This document shows, piece after piece, positions 48,481 through 59,258 of a DNA stretch of 64,000 bases (position 1 is its first letter; every line of letters starts with the position of its first letter). This stretch comes from Schoenoplectus triqueter (Eukaryota > Streptophyta > Magnoliopsida > Poales > Cyperaceae). A program made the translations under genes and the position numbers. The DNA lies in the NCBI GenBank assembly GCA_964058805.1, contig CAXKVV010000013.1, forward strand, positions 372,001-436,000, read 5' to 3'. The notes under the pieces are model-generated. The model was not told where the DNA came from, ran no database searches, and saw nothing but the letters and a program-made list of their open reading frames with translations.

Positions 48481-49626
48481 TTGATGGGCTCGCGTCTTTT
48501 ATCGACTGATATTGTAAAATTGTAATACATTGGTGAACATTTTATTTGACTGAAATGAAAAGTATCTTTTATATTGGTTAACAATTATCATGAAAGCAAA
48601 CACTCTAATGATCATATTATAGAAACATAACTTTGAAAATTGAAAATTTTTCTAACAAATCTCTCAATTACTTTCATTTATAGACATGTACAGGAATATG
48701 GTGGCTGAAATTCAGAGTTGATAAAACTTTGTGGAGATAGGATTTGTGAATTAATAAATTACGCAAGTATTTGAATTAGTGTATGACCTTCTTTTACTTT
48801 TATTGTACCATAGAATTGATAAAACTTTGTGGAGATAGGATTTGTGAATTAATAAATTACGCAAGTATTTGAATAAGTGTACCATAGAATTGATGAAACA
48901 TTATTATTCGCATTATCAAAAGATATAAAGAAGATTTTGTCCTTAATATGGTACTCATTTAAAACCTCCATTATATTTTTCATAAATACATTTTATTATG
49001 TGGATATGACACACTACTAAGTATCCTTTTGTTCAACATTCAAAACTCATTTATCCGATGATATTTAACGACACTGTATGATATCATGAAATAGTCACTC
49101 TAAATTGGGCAGTCTTAAATCTTTCAGTTAATTCTATTTTACGATTGTTATATTGGCTACATAATTTTTTTGTGGATTCTTCTATAATGAAACATTTAAA
49201 ATGGGGTTGCAAATATTTTTTAACGAACCTTTTTAACTTTCAATTATATGCTATTGATAAAGGTTGCTCATCATGGGCAATATATTCAATCATATAAATT
49301 TGAACAAAATCATGATTGTATCCAAAAAGGCTAAATTATACGGAGTAATATATGATTATATTATTATTATTATTATACAGTACAATTTAAAATCAGTAGT
49401 TAAAAACGATCTGTAATTAATGTTGTTTTGAATCGTCTTCAATTAGGTCAATGCAGTTTGATCATCCCATCTGTAATCGACTCAAGCATTGAAAATGCTA
49501 GATCATAGGTCCGGTTACAGCTACACAGTTCCTGTACAAAAAAATGTTTGTGTTGTGTTAAATCCGAACAAGAAATTTGCTAAAATATTAAGCTTGAGAA
49601 TCTATGATACAACATACAAAGTGGAG
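48481..49626. other. Intergenic with a spaced 65-bp duplication
   Basis: The block TTGATAAAACTTTGTGGAGA...GCAAGTATTTGAAT(T/A)AGTGTA occurs at 48718-48783 and 48816-48881, a 98-bp period with unrelated spacer. The remainder shows no gene. Confidence 0.7.
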
Positions 49627-51058
49627 ACCTCCTGAATAGTAAAAAATAGGAATAACATTGTTATTTCGATAAATTAATTTATTAAATGAATTTTAGACTA
49701 AATAGAAGAGGGCTGAAGAGTGTTAAATCGGTGTATTAAGCTATAAATGATATAAAAAAATTAGCTATTGTAGAATAATAATAATTATTTGATTATGTTG
49801 TATTATATTATTATATTATGATTATGATTATTATTTATTATTATTATACTATTATATTTGATAGCCCTAGAATGGTGATATTTAAAGGCTAAAATAGTGC
49901 AAGATTGTAAAGAATATAAGGTAGAAATATATAAACTGATTTGGAGCTTAATGTTCAAGTATAATAGCAGCGGAAGACAATTCAATTCGATACAATTCTC
50001 ACAGGAATATAGCAATCAAAGAAATAAGAGAAAAAAAAAGATCAAACAAGAACACAATATGTAATGGAGTTCGGCTTAAAAATGTCTACGTCTCCGGGAC
50101 TCCCAACATCTAACAATTGAGGTTGAGCCGAAACACTAAAAAAAATAGTTTTACACTTGTAGAACTTAGTCCCTTACACAAAAATGGGCTGTCAAACCTA
50201 TCGGTAATAAGAGTGACAACACACTAAAAAAATGTAAATGACAACACACTCAAAAACAAAAAATGAGTGACAACACACTAAAAAAAGGTGAGCACGATAG
50301 CTCAAAACAGTTTACAAGTAGATTATGAAGGATCAAGTTGGAAGAATGGAGAGAAGCTAGATTGAGCTTAAATAAGAATTTGGCTAAATGAGTGTTTCTA
50401 TCTCTTGGATTATCTTTTTCACTTTATATATAGCTAGTAAAGTCTCTGGAGTAATGATTTAACTAAATGGATCAATCATAATCAGTGAGAGAGGTGATCA
50501 TTTTAAAATAGATCTTCTGAAATAGATAAAGAAACTATTTTCGGCCTGAACCGTTATAACTGTTTGAGAATCGTTATAACGGCTTAGAAAGAATAACCGT
50601 TGGATTTGATTGAGCTGAAACGTTATAACGATTCACTGAATCGTTATACGTTTCATAAATCGTTACAACGATTACTAAATCGTTACATAACGATACACTT
50701 TGATTTCTATGAAAACTTTTCTATTTTAGAATATTTTTGAGTATTGAGATGAACCGTTATAACAATTACTGAACCATTATAACGATTCACTGGGCAAAAA
50801 TATTTTTCTTTGTTGTTTAGGCTCAATTCATCTTAACTAATTCAATCCAGCTTGAGTCTAACTAAATCTAAGCCTAATGTAGTCTTGATTAAACTCTTGT
50901 ATCCCATCATTAGTCTTGGTTCTTGTGCACTAATCCATTTATATTTTAATCCATGCACGAAACTCAAACAAGGTAAATTATAAAATTCAAGGTTGTTTTG
51001 CAAATTGACAAATAAAAAAAGATATTTAGTGTAATAATATTATATTATATTATGATTA

Positions 51059-51100
<42 letters not shown>

Positions 51101-51405
51101 GTTTCTGCTTATTAATATATTATTATATTATATTATGATTATTATTATGTTATCATCACTGTTAGTATTATTATATTATTATTTTATGATTATGATTATT
51201 ATGATATTATGATTATTATTTTTTTATTATTATTATTATTTCATGATTATTATTATATTATTACTATTATTTTACTACTATTATTATTTTATTATCATCA
51301 TCATCATCATCATCATCATTCTACTATTCTTCTAAAATGACACTATTATATTATTTTTTAAAATTACCACTCTTAAGCTATTCCTTGATTTATAAAACCA
51401 ATCCT
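49627..51405 (+). mobile_element. TTA-core terminal-inverted-repeat element, copy D (decayed, interrupted)
   Basis: The left unique end (GATAAATTAATTTATTAAAT, then GAATTTTAGACTAAATAGAA) and the right unique end (AAGCTATTCCTTGATTTATA) align with copies B and C. The TTA core is split: 49795-49858 and 51035-51315 are core, and about 49859-51030 is unrelated inserted DNA. Terminal bases are lost or diverged. Confidence 0.65.
49859..51030. mobile_element. Insertion within copy D, class uncertain
   Basis: About 1.17 kb of moderately AT-rich DNA replaces part of the TTA core. The boundaries carry a possible short direct repeat ATATTT. It contains a block AATGGAGTTCGGCTTAAAAA...TCTACGTCTCCGGGAC typical of plant LTR sequences, three copies of GACAACACACTNAAAAA (50213-50287), and repeated CGTTATAACG-type words (50550-50800). 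No coding motif is present. Confidence 0.5.
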
Positions 51406-52019
51406 ACAACTTTACCAAATCTGGTATCTTGTTGCCTCCATTGAGCCAACTGGGAGGGAATTAAAACCTTGACCAATTTAGATTTGAACAGGTAGCATGC
51501 TGGATGAAGTGCACGGTTCTTTAAATCGGAAAATTCATCAAGAAAAAAAGAGAGAAAATTTGGACTACTATTTGTTAATTTATTTTTAAATCCATATTGA
51601 TTGATTGGAGAAATATTACCAAAATTGTATAAAAATAGACATCGTGAGAAATTCTGAAAAATTCACTGAGCAATCACCAATTGAATTCTCGTGAAAATCA
51701 ACAGAATTAACTAATATGAATATATATATATGAGATCAGATATGATAATGGTTAATACTGCTTTCAATGTGCAAGTAAGACGTATCAATATTGTTCAATA
51801 TGTAGAGGGGAAAAAAGGAATGAACACTGACAACAACGATTCGAAACCCAAAATAAACAATGACGAACAATGTTAACAGCAGCTTGTATTATAAATAAAA
51901 AAATAGAAATACTAAGTTGTATTTCTGGACTTCGCCCCATAATATAGTAATAAAATAAATAACTGAAAATAAAAAATTTAATACATTTAATATATAAAAT
52001 TTCAGATTAATTTAGAATA

Positions 52020-52310
52020 CAATTCTTTAAATGCTAAAGATATATATATATATATATATATATTTATTAATATTATTACAAATAATATAATTAAATACAT
52101 AATAATTTATAAAGAACCATAAAAAATGAATCATTTTATGAGTTAAATTTCACCTTGAATGCATCACAAATATTAGTTTAAATGTGGAAAGAGGAAAAAA
52201 GGAAAAAAAAAATATATGAATCATTAGGTTGAAGTAGATGAAAATATTTAAACAAAATAAATAGTGAATAAATATTGATGATGTGACATGTGTGAGAGCT
52301 AGAAGTCTTA
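52020..52310. repeat. Dispersed repeat, paired with 19840-20100
   Basis: Shared collinear blocks (TTTAAATGCTAAA, AAATAATATAATTAAATA, ATAATTTATAAAG, GAGTTAAATTTCAC, ATATTTAAA, GATGATGTG/GATGATTTG) define a second copy about 32 kb from the first. Confidence 0.6.
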
Positions 52311-53410
52311 ATCCTCCATAATTAAGGAGTATAATTATACATGTATTTTTTTTTATCGATATGGACATTCTGTATATATGATTCAGTTTTTAATGAGTTA
52401 ACTTATTTGGAATATATAAGATTTTGTTATTCAAATTAACTACTAATTTTTAATTAAGTTTAATAATAAAGAATAAAGTACTTTATCTGAAAACAGTAGC
52501 ATCGAACATGATGTGTTTGTATATAATTAAGCTTCCAGTAACATATATAATACCGTCCCGTAGGCACCGTATACCGATTTATATAGTTGTGCATTTATCA
52601 AGCTGACTCGCAACAGCTTTGCAGGAGCCATATAATATTGGCATATATAATTTCATCTCCTGTTGATTTGTTAGGAGGCATTCTAATTACAAATATTATT
52701 ATAGTTGGAGGCATTCTAATTAAGAATACTATTAGTTGTGCATTAGAATAAGTTATCAAACGCACGATGCACACGCTACTTTAGATAAGTTAATTAATCA
52801 CATAAAAGTACGATTATATTGTGTCACAGTTAAACATTAATATTTGTGGTCAAAATTGAATTCTTCCAAGTATTATAATTAAATTCAAAATTGTGCTAAT
52901 TAAGCACGTGTTCAGTAATCTTTGGTAACTAATTAAGATGAATTACTTTGTAAAAGGTTCTCATATATTAAAATAGTAAACCGATAAAATTACTTCAAAA
53001 TAAATGCTGCCAATAGGTGAACTCATTTTTTACAAAATGAGCTGTTATTTAATTAAATAATGTGAAAAAATTGATTCAACATTTCTGCTAGAGAAGCAAA
53101 GATCAAAATGGCGCCGTAGCGTAAATCATGCAACCTTATCAATTCAATAAAATATTGTTTTTTAGTTGAATAAAATATTGTTAGCATGAAGTCAATAACT
53201 AAAAAGCTTCGGGTACATTCGGAGTACATCAAATTAAAAAATTAATTTTAAAGATTTTCCAACAGTTGATTTTAAATTGAGATTCATAATAATTATTAAA
53301 AGTATGAATTTTGAATCTCAAAATATATTTAAAATATAAATTTTTATACAAAATAAAAAGAACTTTTTAAAATAATTTTTTAATTAGAAAAGCTAAAACA
53401 TATCAGACCC

Positions 53411-53420
53411 CATAAATAAG
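53411..53420 (+). promoter_or_regulatory. Possible TATA-like box of the carboxylesterase gene
   Basis: CATAAATAAG lies about 100 bp upstream of the ATG at 53522 in DNA otherwise lacking a better TATA element at that spacing. In such AT-rich DNA this is weak evidence. Confidence 0.25.
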
Positions 53421-53521
53421 GTAGATACGTACGGATAATACTATTTGAGATAACATCTCAATTATAAAATGCTCCACCAGATGTTAGAAACTCTCATTGT
53501 CTGAATCCATACTTTCAATTA

Positions 53522-54553
53522 ATGGCCTCTCAAGATGCCGCCAACTCCAACCGGACCATAACTGTGGAGGTCACAAATTGGCTCAAATTATACAGTGACG
53601 GCACAGTGGAGCGGTCCGGTCCTCCCGAGGCCGGACCGCTCTTAATGCCAGTTGCACCATATGATGAACCTCGCAATGGCATCACTGTGCATGACTTGAC
53701 CACTGATCCTCCGATCCGTGTGTATCTTCCTGAAGCAGCCACTAATTCAAGCCACTGCCTCCCGATCTTGCTCCATTTCCATGGTGGAGCTTTCTGTGTG
53801 ACACACCCATCTTGGGCTCTGTACCATGAATTCTATGCTAAAATACCGGCTGCTCTACAAGCTGCTGCAGTAGTTTCTCCTATCCTTCCTCTTGCCCCAG
53901 AGCACCGGCTCCCAGAAGCCATTGATGCTGCCTTCTCGGCACTCCTCTGGCTCCGCTCAGTTGCCACTGGTGAAGCGGAGGTGACATCCGTTTCTGAACA
54001 GTTGCGTGAAACTGGTGACTTCTCCCGTGTTTTCCTTATCGGAGATAGTTCAGGTGGAAACCTTGTGCATGAAGTATGTGCCCGGGCAGGTGCAGTTGGG
54101 CCCGGGTTTTTGCATCCTGTCCGAATCGCTGGTGGCATCCTTCTTGACCCAGGATTTGCTAGTACTAAGCGAAGCCAGTCAGAGCTGGAGAACCCCCAGG
54201 GCCCGTTCATGAATTGGGAAATGATTGATAAGCTGTTGGCACTGGCGGTACCTGTCGGTGGAACCAAAGACCACCCGTACGTGTGCCCCATGGGGGAAGA
54301 AGCACCGGCAATGGAAGGGCTTAACATGCCTCCCCTTCTGGTGGCTGTGGCGGAGTTGGATTTGTTAAGGGATCGACAGTTGGAGTATTTTGAAGCTATG
54401 AAGCAAGAAGGTAAAGAGGTGGAATTGGTGCTGAGTCATGGCATGGAGCATGTTTTCTATCTTAACAAGTTTGCAGTCGAGGCGGATCGGGTTACCGGCG
54501 AACGTACCAGAGAGCTGGTTCAAGAGATCAAGAAATTTGTTGCCTCTCATTAA
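53522..54553 (+). CDS. Class I carboxylesterase, CXE17-like alpha/beta hydrolase
   Basis: An uninterrupted 343-aa alpha/beta-hydrolase of the plant CXE (hormone-sensitive-lipase-like) family, usual length for the family. Members hydrolyse short acyl esters; some act on hormones or defence metabolites, but the substrate here cannot be read from sequence. Visible: N-terminal WLKLYSDGTVERSGPPE, oxyanion-hole motif LHFHGGAFC (HGGA at 87-90 where HGGG is usual), LAPEHRLPEA, nucleophile elbow GDSSGGN with Ser176, Asp280 in AELDLLRD, and His310 in GMEHVFYLNK. The FLIGDSSGGNLVHEVCARAG and TKDHPYVCPMG blocks resemble the CXE17 group, whose genes are intronless. The start Met is the first in frame and fits family N-termini. 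No signal peptide is evident, consistent with a cytosolic enzyme. GC content is well above the flanks. Confidence 0.94.
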   Translation: MASQDAANSNRTITVEVTNWLKLYSDGTVERSGPPEAGPLLMPVAPYDEPRNGITVHDLTTDPPIRVYLPEAATNSSHCLPILLHFHGGAFCVTHPSWALYHEFYAKIPAALQAAAVVSPILPLAPEHRLPEAIDAAFSALLWLRSVATGEAEVTSVSEQLRETGDFSRVFLIGDSSGGNLVHEVCARAGAVGPGFLHPVRIAGGILLDPGFASTKRSQSELENPQGPFMNWEMIDKLLALAVPVGGTKDHPYVCPMGEEAPAMEGLNMPPLLVAVAELDLLRDRQLEYFEAMKQEGKEVELVLSHGMEHVFYLNKFAVEADRVTGERTRELVQEIKKFVASH

Positions 54554-55221
54554 TGTCAGCAAGTGTGAATGGAGTGAAATTGAAAGTCAATTTTGATGGC
54601 TTGGAGGCAGCTAAGATTACTTCAAACATGTAAAACCGACTAAGCAAATTAAGAGAAGAAATTCAATTTGGATTTGACGTATTATCTCTTGCACGATTAT
54701 TACTCTCCATTTCCTCTATCACCACTTATCTATATTATATTAAAAATCGTTAGCAAATTCAGATTCTACAAATCAAGCGTACGGCCAGATGGATCTGTGA
54801 ACTGGACTATTATCCATCTAAATTCAAGATTATGTGAAATCTTATTTGTTATATATATGTGAATCTGTTTTTCTTGTTACATTCAAGATTATGTGAAAAC
54901 TTTGTTTGATATACACATGTATGTAAATTCTTATTCTGCTGCGTAATTTCAGTACGCCTTTTGCCTGTCATATTAACTTGGATCTGCTTTTTCTTTGTTT
55001 TCTTCTAATAATTGTGTTCTTTTCATGGGGTTTTCTTTGTTTTCTTCTAATAATTTTCTTTTCATGGGGTTGAATATAGGGGGCACTTTTTCTACTTTGG
55101 TCCTCCGGGCTTTCAGATTTTACATTACAAAACTCGGTGTCAGAGGCCTCAAGAACTTCTTACAATAAGGTCTCATTTTTATGGCCTGTATCAGTATTGG
55201 TTGTAATTACCTTGTTATTAG
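54554..55221. other. 3' flank of the carboxylesterase gene
   Basis: Likely contains the 3' untranslated region. A short duplication (GGGGTTTTCTTTGTTTTCTT / TTTTTCTTTGTTTTCTTCTAA) lies around 54990-55060. No gene. Confidence 0.4.
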
Positions 55222-56302
55222 AATCATAGAAATTAGTATCTTACGATTCACAATTCGATACGATACAAATAGATAAGGATACAAATTTATATTTTGTATC
55301 TCTAGAGAGAAAAATCTAAAGAATCGTGTTTGTATCTTTTTGTATCTTGATACGATACGTATCCCAACGATACAATACGTTTAAGATATGTATATCGACT
55401 TTACCTATTCCACTCGACTTCACGCATTCCATTCGGCGATCAGAAAACCCTAGTGGGAGAGAAAAAAGGCGAAAAGAGACAAAAAAAGAGAAAATATGCT
55501 AGCGATTGAGAGAAAAGAGTCAAAAACTCCAAGCACGAGACAATGCAAGTAAGTAACTCTTATTTATTTTATTATCCAATGCAGGGACGGATGTAGTAAG
55601 GTTTAAGGGGGGTCAGTTGACCCCTTAGATTTTAAAAAAATAGTGATTTCAATTAAATTATTATCCAATTAGTTAATGATTTTGGACCCGATAAGTTATT
55701 GCAATCCGATTACTGACCCCTTTAACAAAAATCTTGCATTAGCCCTACTCCCATGTCTCTCTCACAAACACGTGTAGTATTTGTGTGAAGTATCCAAAAC
55801 TATAGATAATTATATTAATTTTTGAAGACTCAAATAATATAGTTAGGGCTACTAGATTATGTTAATTGATTTTATTTATTTTATTCTCCTTAGATATTTG
55901 TTACACACATGCTTATTGTAATTTATTTTGTATTGATTTTATTAGCTGAAATAAAACTATTTTATTTTATTTTATTCTCCTTAAATATTAATTAATATTA
56001 TCATTGGATTACCATATGAGCTATAAAAAACTCTGTGCTTATATTTATATTTATATATATATATAGCTCACATAATATAAATTATGCTAGTATACTAATA
56101 AATGTGATAAAACGTTAAATAATAATGTTTTCAAGTGAAAAAATTTACTATATATTAAATTTAGTTAATATTGATTTTAAGATAAGTTTAGCGTATCTTA
56201 ATGATACGATACGATACGATATATGATATATGATATACGATACATGATACACGATACACGATACACTGATACGATACAAAATGCGATTCAACTTCTATGA
56301 TT
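55222..56302. mobile_element. TIR-like element with GATACGATAC-rich ends
   Basis: The left end AATCATAGAAATTAGTATC and the reversed right end AATCATAGAAGTTGAATCGC form an imperfect inverted repeat. Both ends carry runs of GATAC/GTATC words (55255-55400 and 56195-56280). Inside, 55580-55740 resembles a nested repeat beginning CAGGGACGGATGTAG and containing GGGGGGTCAGTTGACCCC. No clear TSD and no coding region. Confidence 0.55.
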
Positions 56303-56793
56303 GGAATATAAAAACGAGAAATTAAATTGGGTACTTTCAGTTTGTACAGAATACCAATCTCCGAAAATGTTACTGCTGTGAAATTCAATTATTTGTTTAT
56401 TTTGAGATTTACTTTTAAAAGAGAAAACAAGACGTCAGAAATTCAATTTCCACTTTTCGAGCATCCAAGTTCGAATAAAATGCCAAGATATTAGGCCAGT
56501 GTAATGGGCCAATTTTGGTCCTGATTCCAGTTTCAGTTTAACAAAATTTTCTCTTCAAGGCCCTGTTTGTGGGAAAGGAAATCACTGATTGTGATTCCAT
56601 ATCATTTATGTGCCGTGTGCGTGGGAAAAAATAAGTTTGATCAGACTTATTATTATTTTTCCTATGTATTTGTATTGAGTTATGCAGATATCTCTTCTAG
56701 ACTACATTGTGTGAGAGAAAGTGGGAGAGAACCTGGACCTAATATGACCTAAATGAAAAAAATCACTCAATTTTAGACAATATATATATATAA

Positions 56794-57245
56794 AGAGAGT
56801 AAAGATACCGTGAATTTAACTTCACAGAGATCTTCCGTGAGCTTAGTTCAAAAAACATATCAAATTGCCTCCGTGAGTTTAGCTCAAAAAATATATCAAA
56901 TCATATCAAAATTTTAATTTATCATTTTCATTAAATTTTTTATATGAAAATCTCATGGGATGCAAAAATTTAGAGCGTTTTGAGATTTTTAAGTTGTGAT
57001 TTTTAATTTTTGAAAATCAACTCTAAATAATAATAATATATTAAATACTTGAACATCATTTTAAAAATTTAAAAATGATGACTTAAAAAGTTCAAAACAC
57101 TCCAAATTTTTACATCCCACAAAATTTTTATATAAAGAATTTAATGAGAATGATAAATTAAAATTTTGAGATGATTTAATATATTTTTTGAGTTAAACTC
57201 ATGGAAGATCTCCGTGAGCTTAAGCTCACAGTATCTTTACTCTCT
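56794..57245. mobile_element. 452-bp foldback element
   Basis: It starts AGAGAGTAAAGATAC and ends with the exact inverse GTATCTTTACTCTCT. The arms, about 200 bp each, pair nearly throughout (for example CAAAATTTTAATTTATCATT at about 56909 against its reverse at about 57148). The left arm has one extra 36-bp unit (56835-56870, repeated at 56871-56906) relative to the right arm. The flanks are TA repeats. No coding capacity. A transcript would form a long hairpin. Confidence 0.85.
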
Positions 57246-57529
57246 CTCTCTCTATATATATATATATATTTTTACCGTCGAACGGGTTCAGAAATTATTT
57301 CTCTGAGTTCAAAATCCCACCAATTTCATCTATGTGGTACTCCAGAAAAATAATCCTTAATTGAACCGATATTTGCTCAATCCATACAATTTGCAGTTCT
57401 GCACATAGTAAGACTTCATACCGATTTGATGTAAGATTAAGGGAAGGTTGCATGGAATAGTATACAAAGGAAGGTTGGATGTTAGCACGTGTGGAGGCGT
57501 GCGCCAACTTTTAAATTTATAATATCCTT

Positions 57530-58960
57530 ACGCTACTTTGGTTCGACCGCAAGCGCACGACTTACGTTGGTATAGTAAGGGGTCGATCCGTAGGGAATGA
57601 GGTAATTGCTGAGTTTACACTGCTCGGGTCTCTAGATGTACAAATAAATAAAAGGGGGGGGGGTTGTTCTGATTTTTGATGGTAAATGTAAAATAGATTA
57701 AACAGAAAAACAATAACTAAATATTTTTTGTGTTTTGATTTTTATAAAATAATAGTTCTTAGGGATACAGGTCGGATTCACTCGGATCTGGACCATACGA
57801 CCCGTATGGACTCAGACAAGTCACGACTATTCCTAAAGACTAGTTTCTTCTCTGGTTGCGCGAATCCTAACCGGCCACTACCTGGTCAGCGAACCTCAGC
57901 TGTCACTTCTTGGCCCGCTAGTTAGCGTATGATCAGACAGAATTCCTACTTCTTTAAACCTCAGCTATCGCTTCTTGGCTTAGATTACTTAGACTGAATG
58001 CATGGTTTCCTATAGGCACGCTCAGATCTCTCGATCTGAGTGGAGGTTCAACCTTTTGGGTACAACCTGATCTATCCTTTCGAGTCTCAGATCTACCTAC
58101 TGTACTTAGAAAGAACTCTTTGACAAACTACCGAACCTTATACGGTGTAAGAGCCTGGCCTCGGCTCAAGACCTAATTCTAGGAGTTGGACAAACATATT
58201 AGACAAGCAATTGACAATAGTACACAGCATAACAATCACAACTATTGATTCAAAGCAATCTTTAATAAATATTCATAATCTGAGTTTCACATTCTAAATC
58301 CCTAAAACCTAAAGTACTTAGCCGTTAATTGTGGCATATAAAAATACAATAAAGATACAAAGAGTTAAGACAAAAGATATCCTACCGAATGTATCTAAAC
58401 AACAGAGAATAGAACAAAAAGAGATAATTAAACTCTAGATGCTGCCCTGTGTCAGCCTTCTGCTTCGTGCCTTACCTCCTCTCGGGACTTCGTGCAGCCG
58501 ATGTCTCATATCATATTTGATATTGGCCGGTGGCTAGGGTTTGTGGAGATGGAGTGGAAGAGATAAAAGAGAGGTGGAAATTATGGCCAAAATGAATCTC
58601 TCTAAACCCTAGGCTGTTGGGCGGATTATATAGAAGGGGATCGGCCAAGTTAGAAGGGAATCGCGACATTAAGTTGCTGCCATCTTTAGAGATTTCTTCC
58701 GGATAGAGCTCATATGACACGTATGCAGATGTATACAGGTCGTATGCTCTATGTAGACATGACATGTGACTTCAGCTGGTCTTGTGGTTCGTCGGTTGGT
58801 GTGAAAGCTTAGTCTAGGATCCGATTTTGTATATTTTTAGTTTGATATCCCTGAAATAAGCAACAGACCAGAACAGAATCAAATCCAGAAGATAAACATG
58901 CATATGCAATAAAATAAAATATGAGATTGAGAGTTTTAATCTATTTTTAGGCACAATCAG
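57530..58960. repeat. Retroelement-like non-coding segment
   Basis: It opens with GGTTCGACCGCAAGCGCACG and GGGGTCGATCCGTAGGGAATG, wording found near LTRs of plant gypsy-type elements, and has a GC content above the flanks. CTCAGCTGTCACTTCTTGGC (57896) and CTCAGCTATCGCTTCTTGGC (57961) are an internal repeat. No frame of use and no LTR pair was found. A G9 homopolymer lies at about 57654-57663. Confidence 0.4.
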
Positions 58961-59258
58961 GGGTCAAAATGTGTATATAAATGCGTGACATCACTCTCCA
59001 TGTCTATCTCCCACCTTCTGATAGATTGCACCCTGATAACATTTTCCTTCTACGCTCTGCATATGTTTATACATATGGCCCCATGCCATCGGACTTCCCG
59101 ACTAGACTGTCCAGGTTCCTTGCTATTAACTTTGGAGGACACCCATAAGACTATAGAATGAATGATATTGAAGCAGATCTTGCTGACCACCTTCTCATTT
59201 GCACCAACACTCAACTACATAATGCTATATATGCCTCTGATCCATCCTTCGAATAGAA

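Larger units (their letters stand above)
51406..53521. other. Intergenic upstream of the carboxylesterase
   Basis: AT-rich DNA including a dispersed repeat at about 52020-52310 and an (AT)n tract near 52041-52062. No gene. Confidence 0.4.

Noticed and set aside
49859..51030. Solo LTR calling for the insertion in copy D
   Set aside because: A TG...CA terminus pair with a 5-bp TSD could not be placed; only a weak ATATTT repeat is seen, so the class is left open.
53833..54327. 164-aa minus-strand frame opposite the carboxylesterase
   Set aside because: Antisense of a GC-rich coding region; the plus strand carries all conserved motifs.
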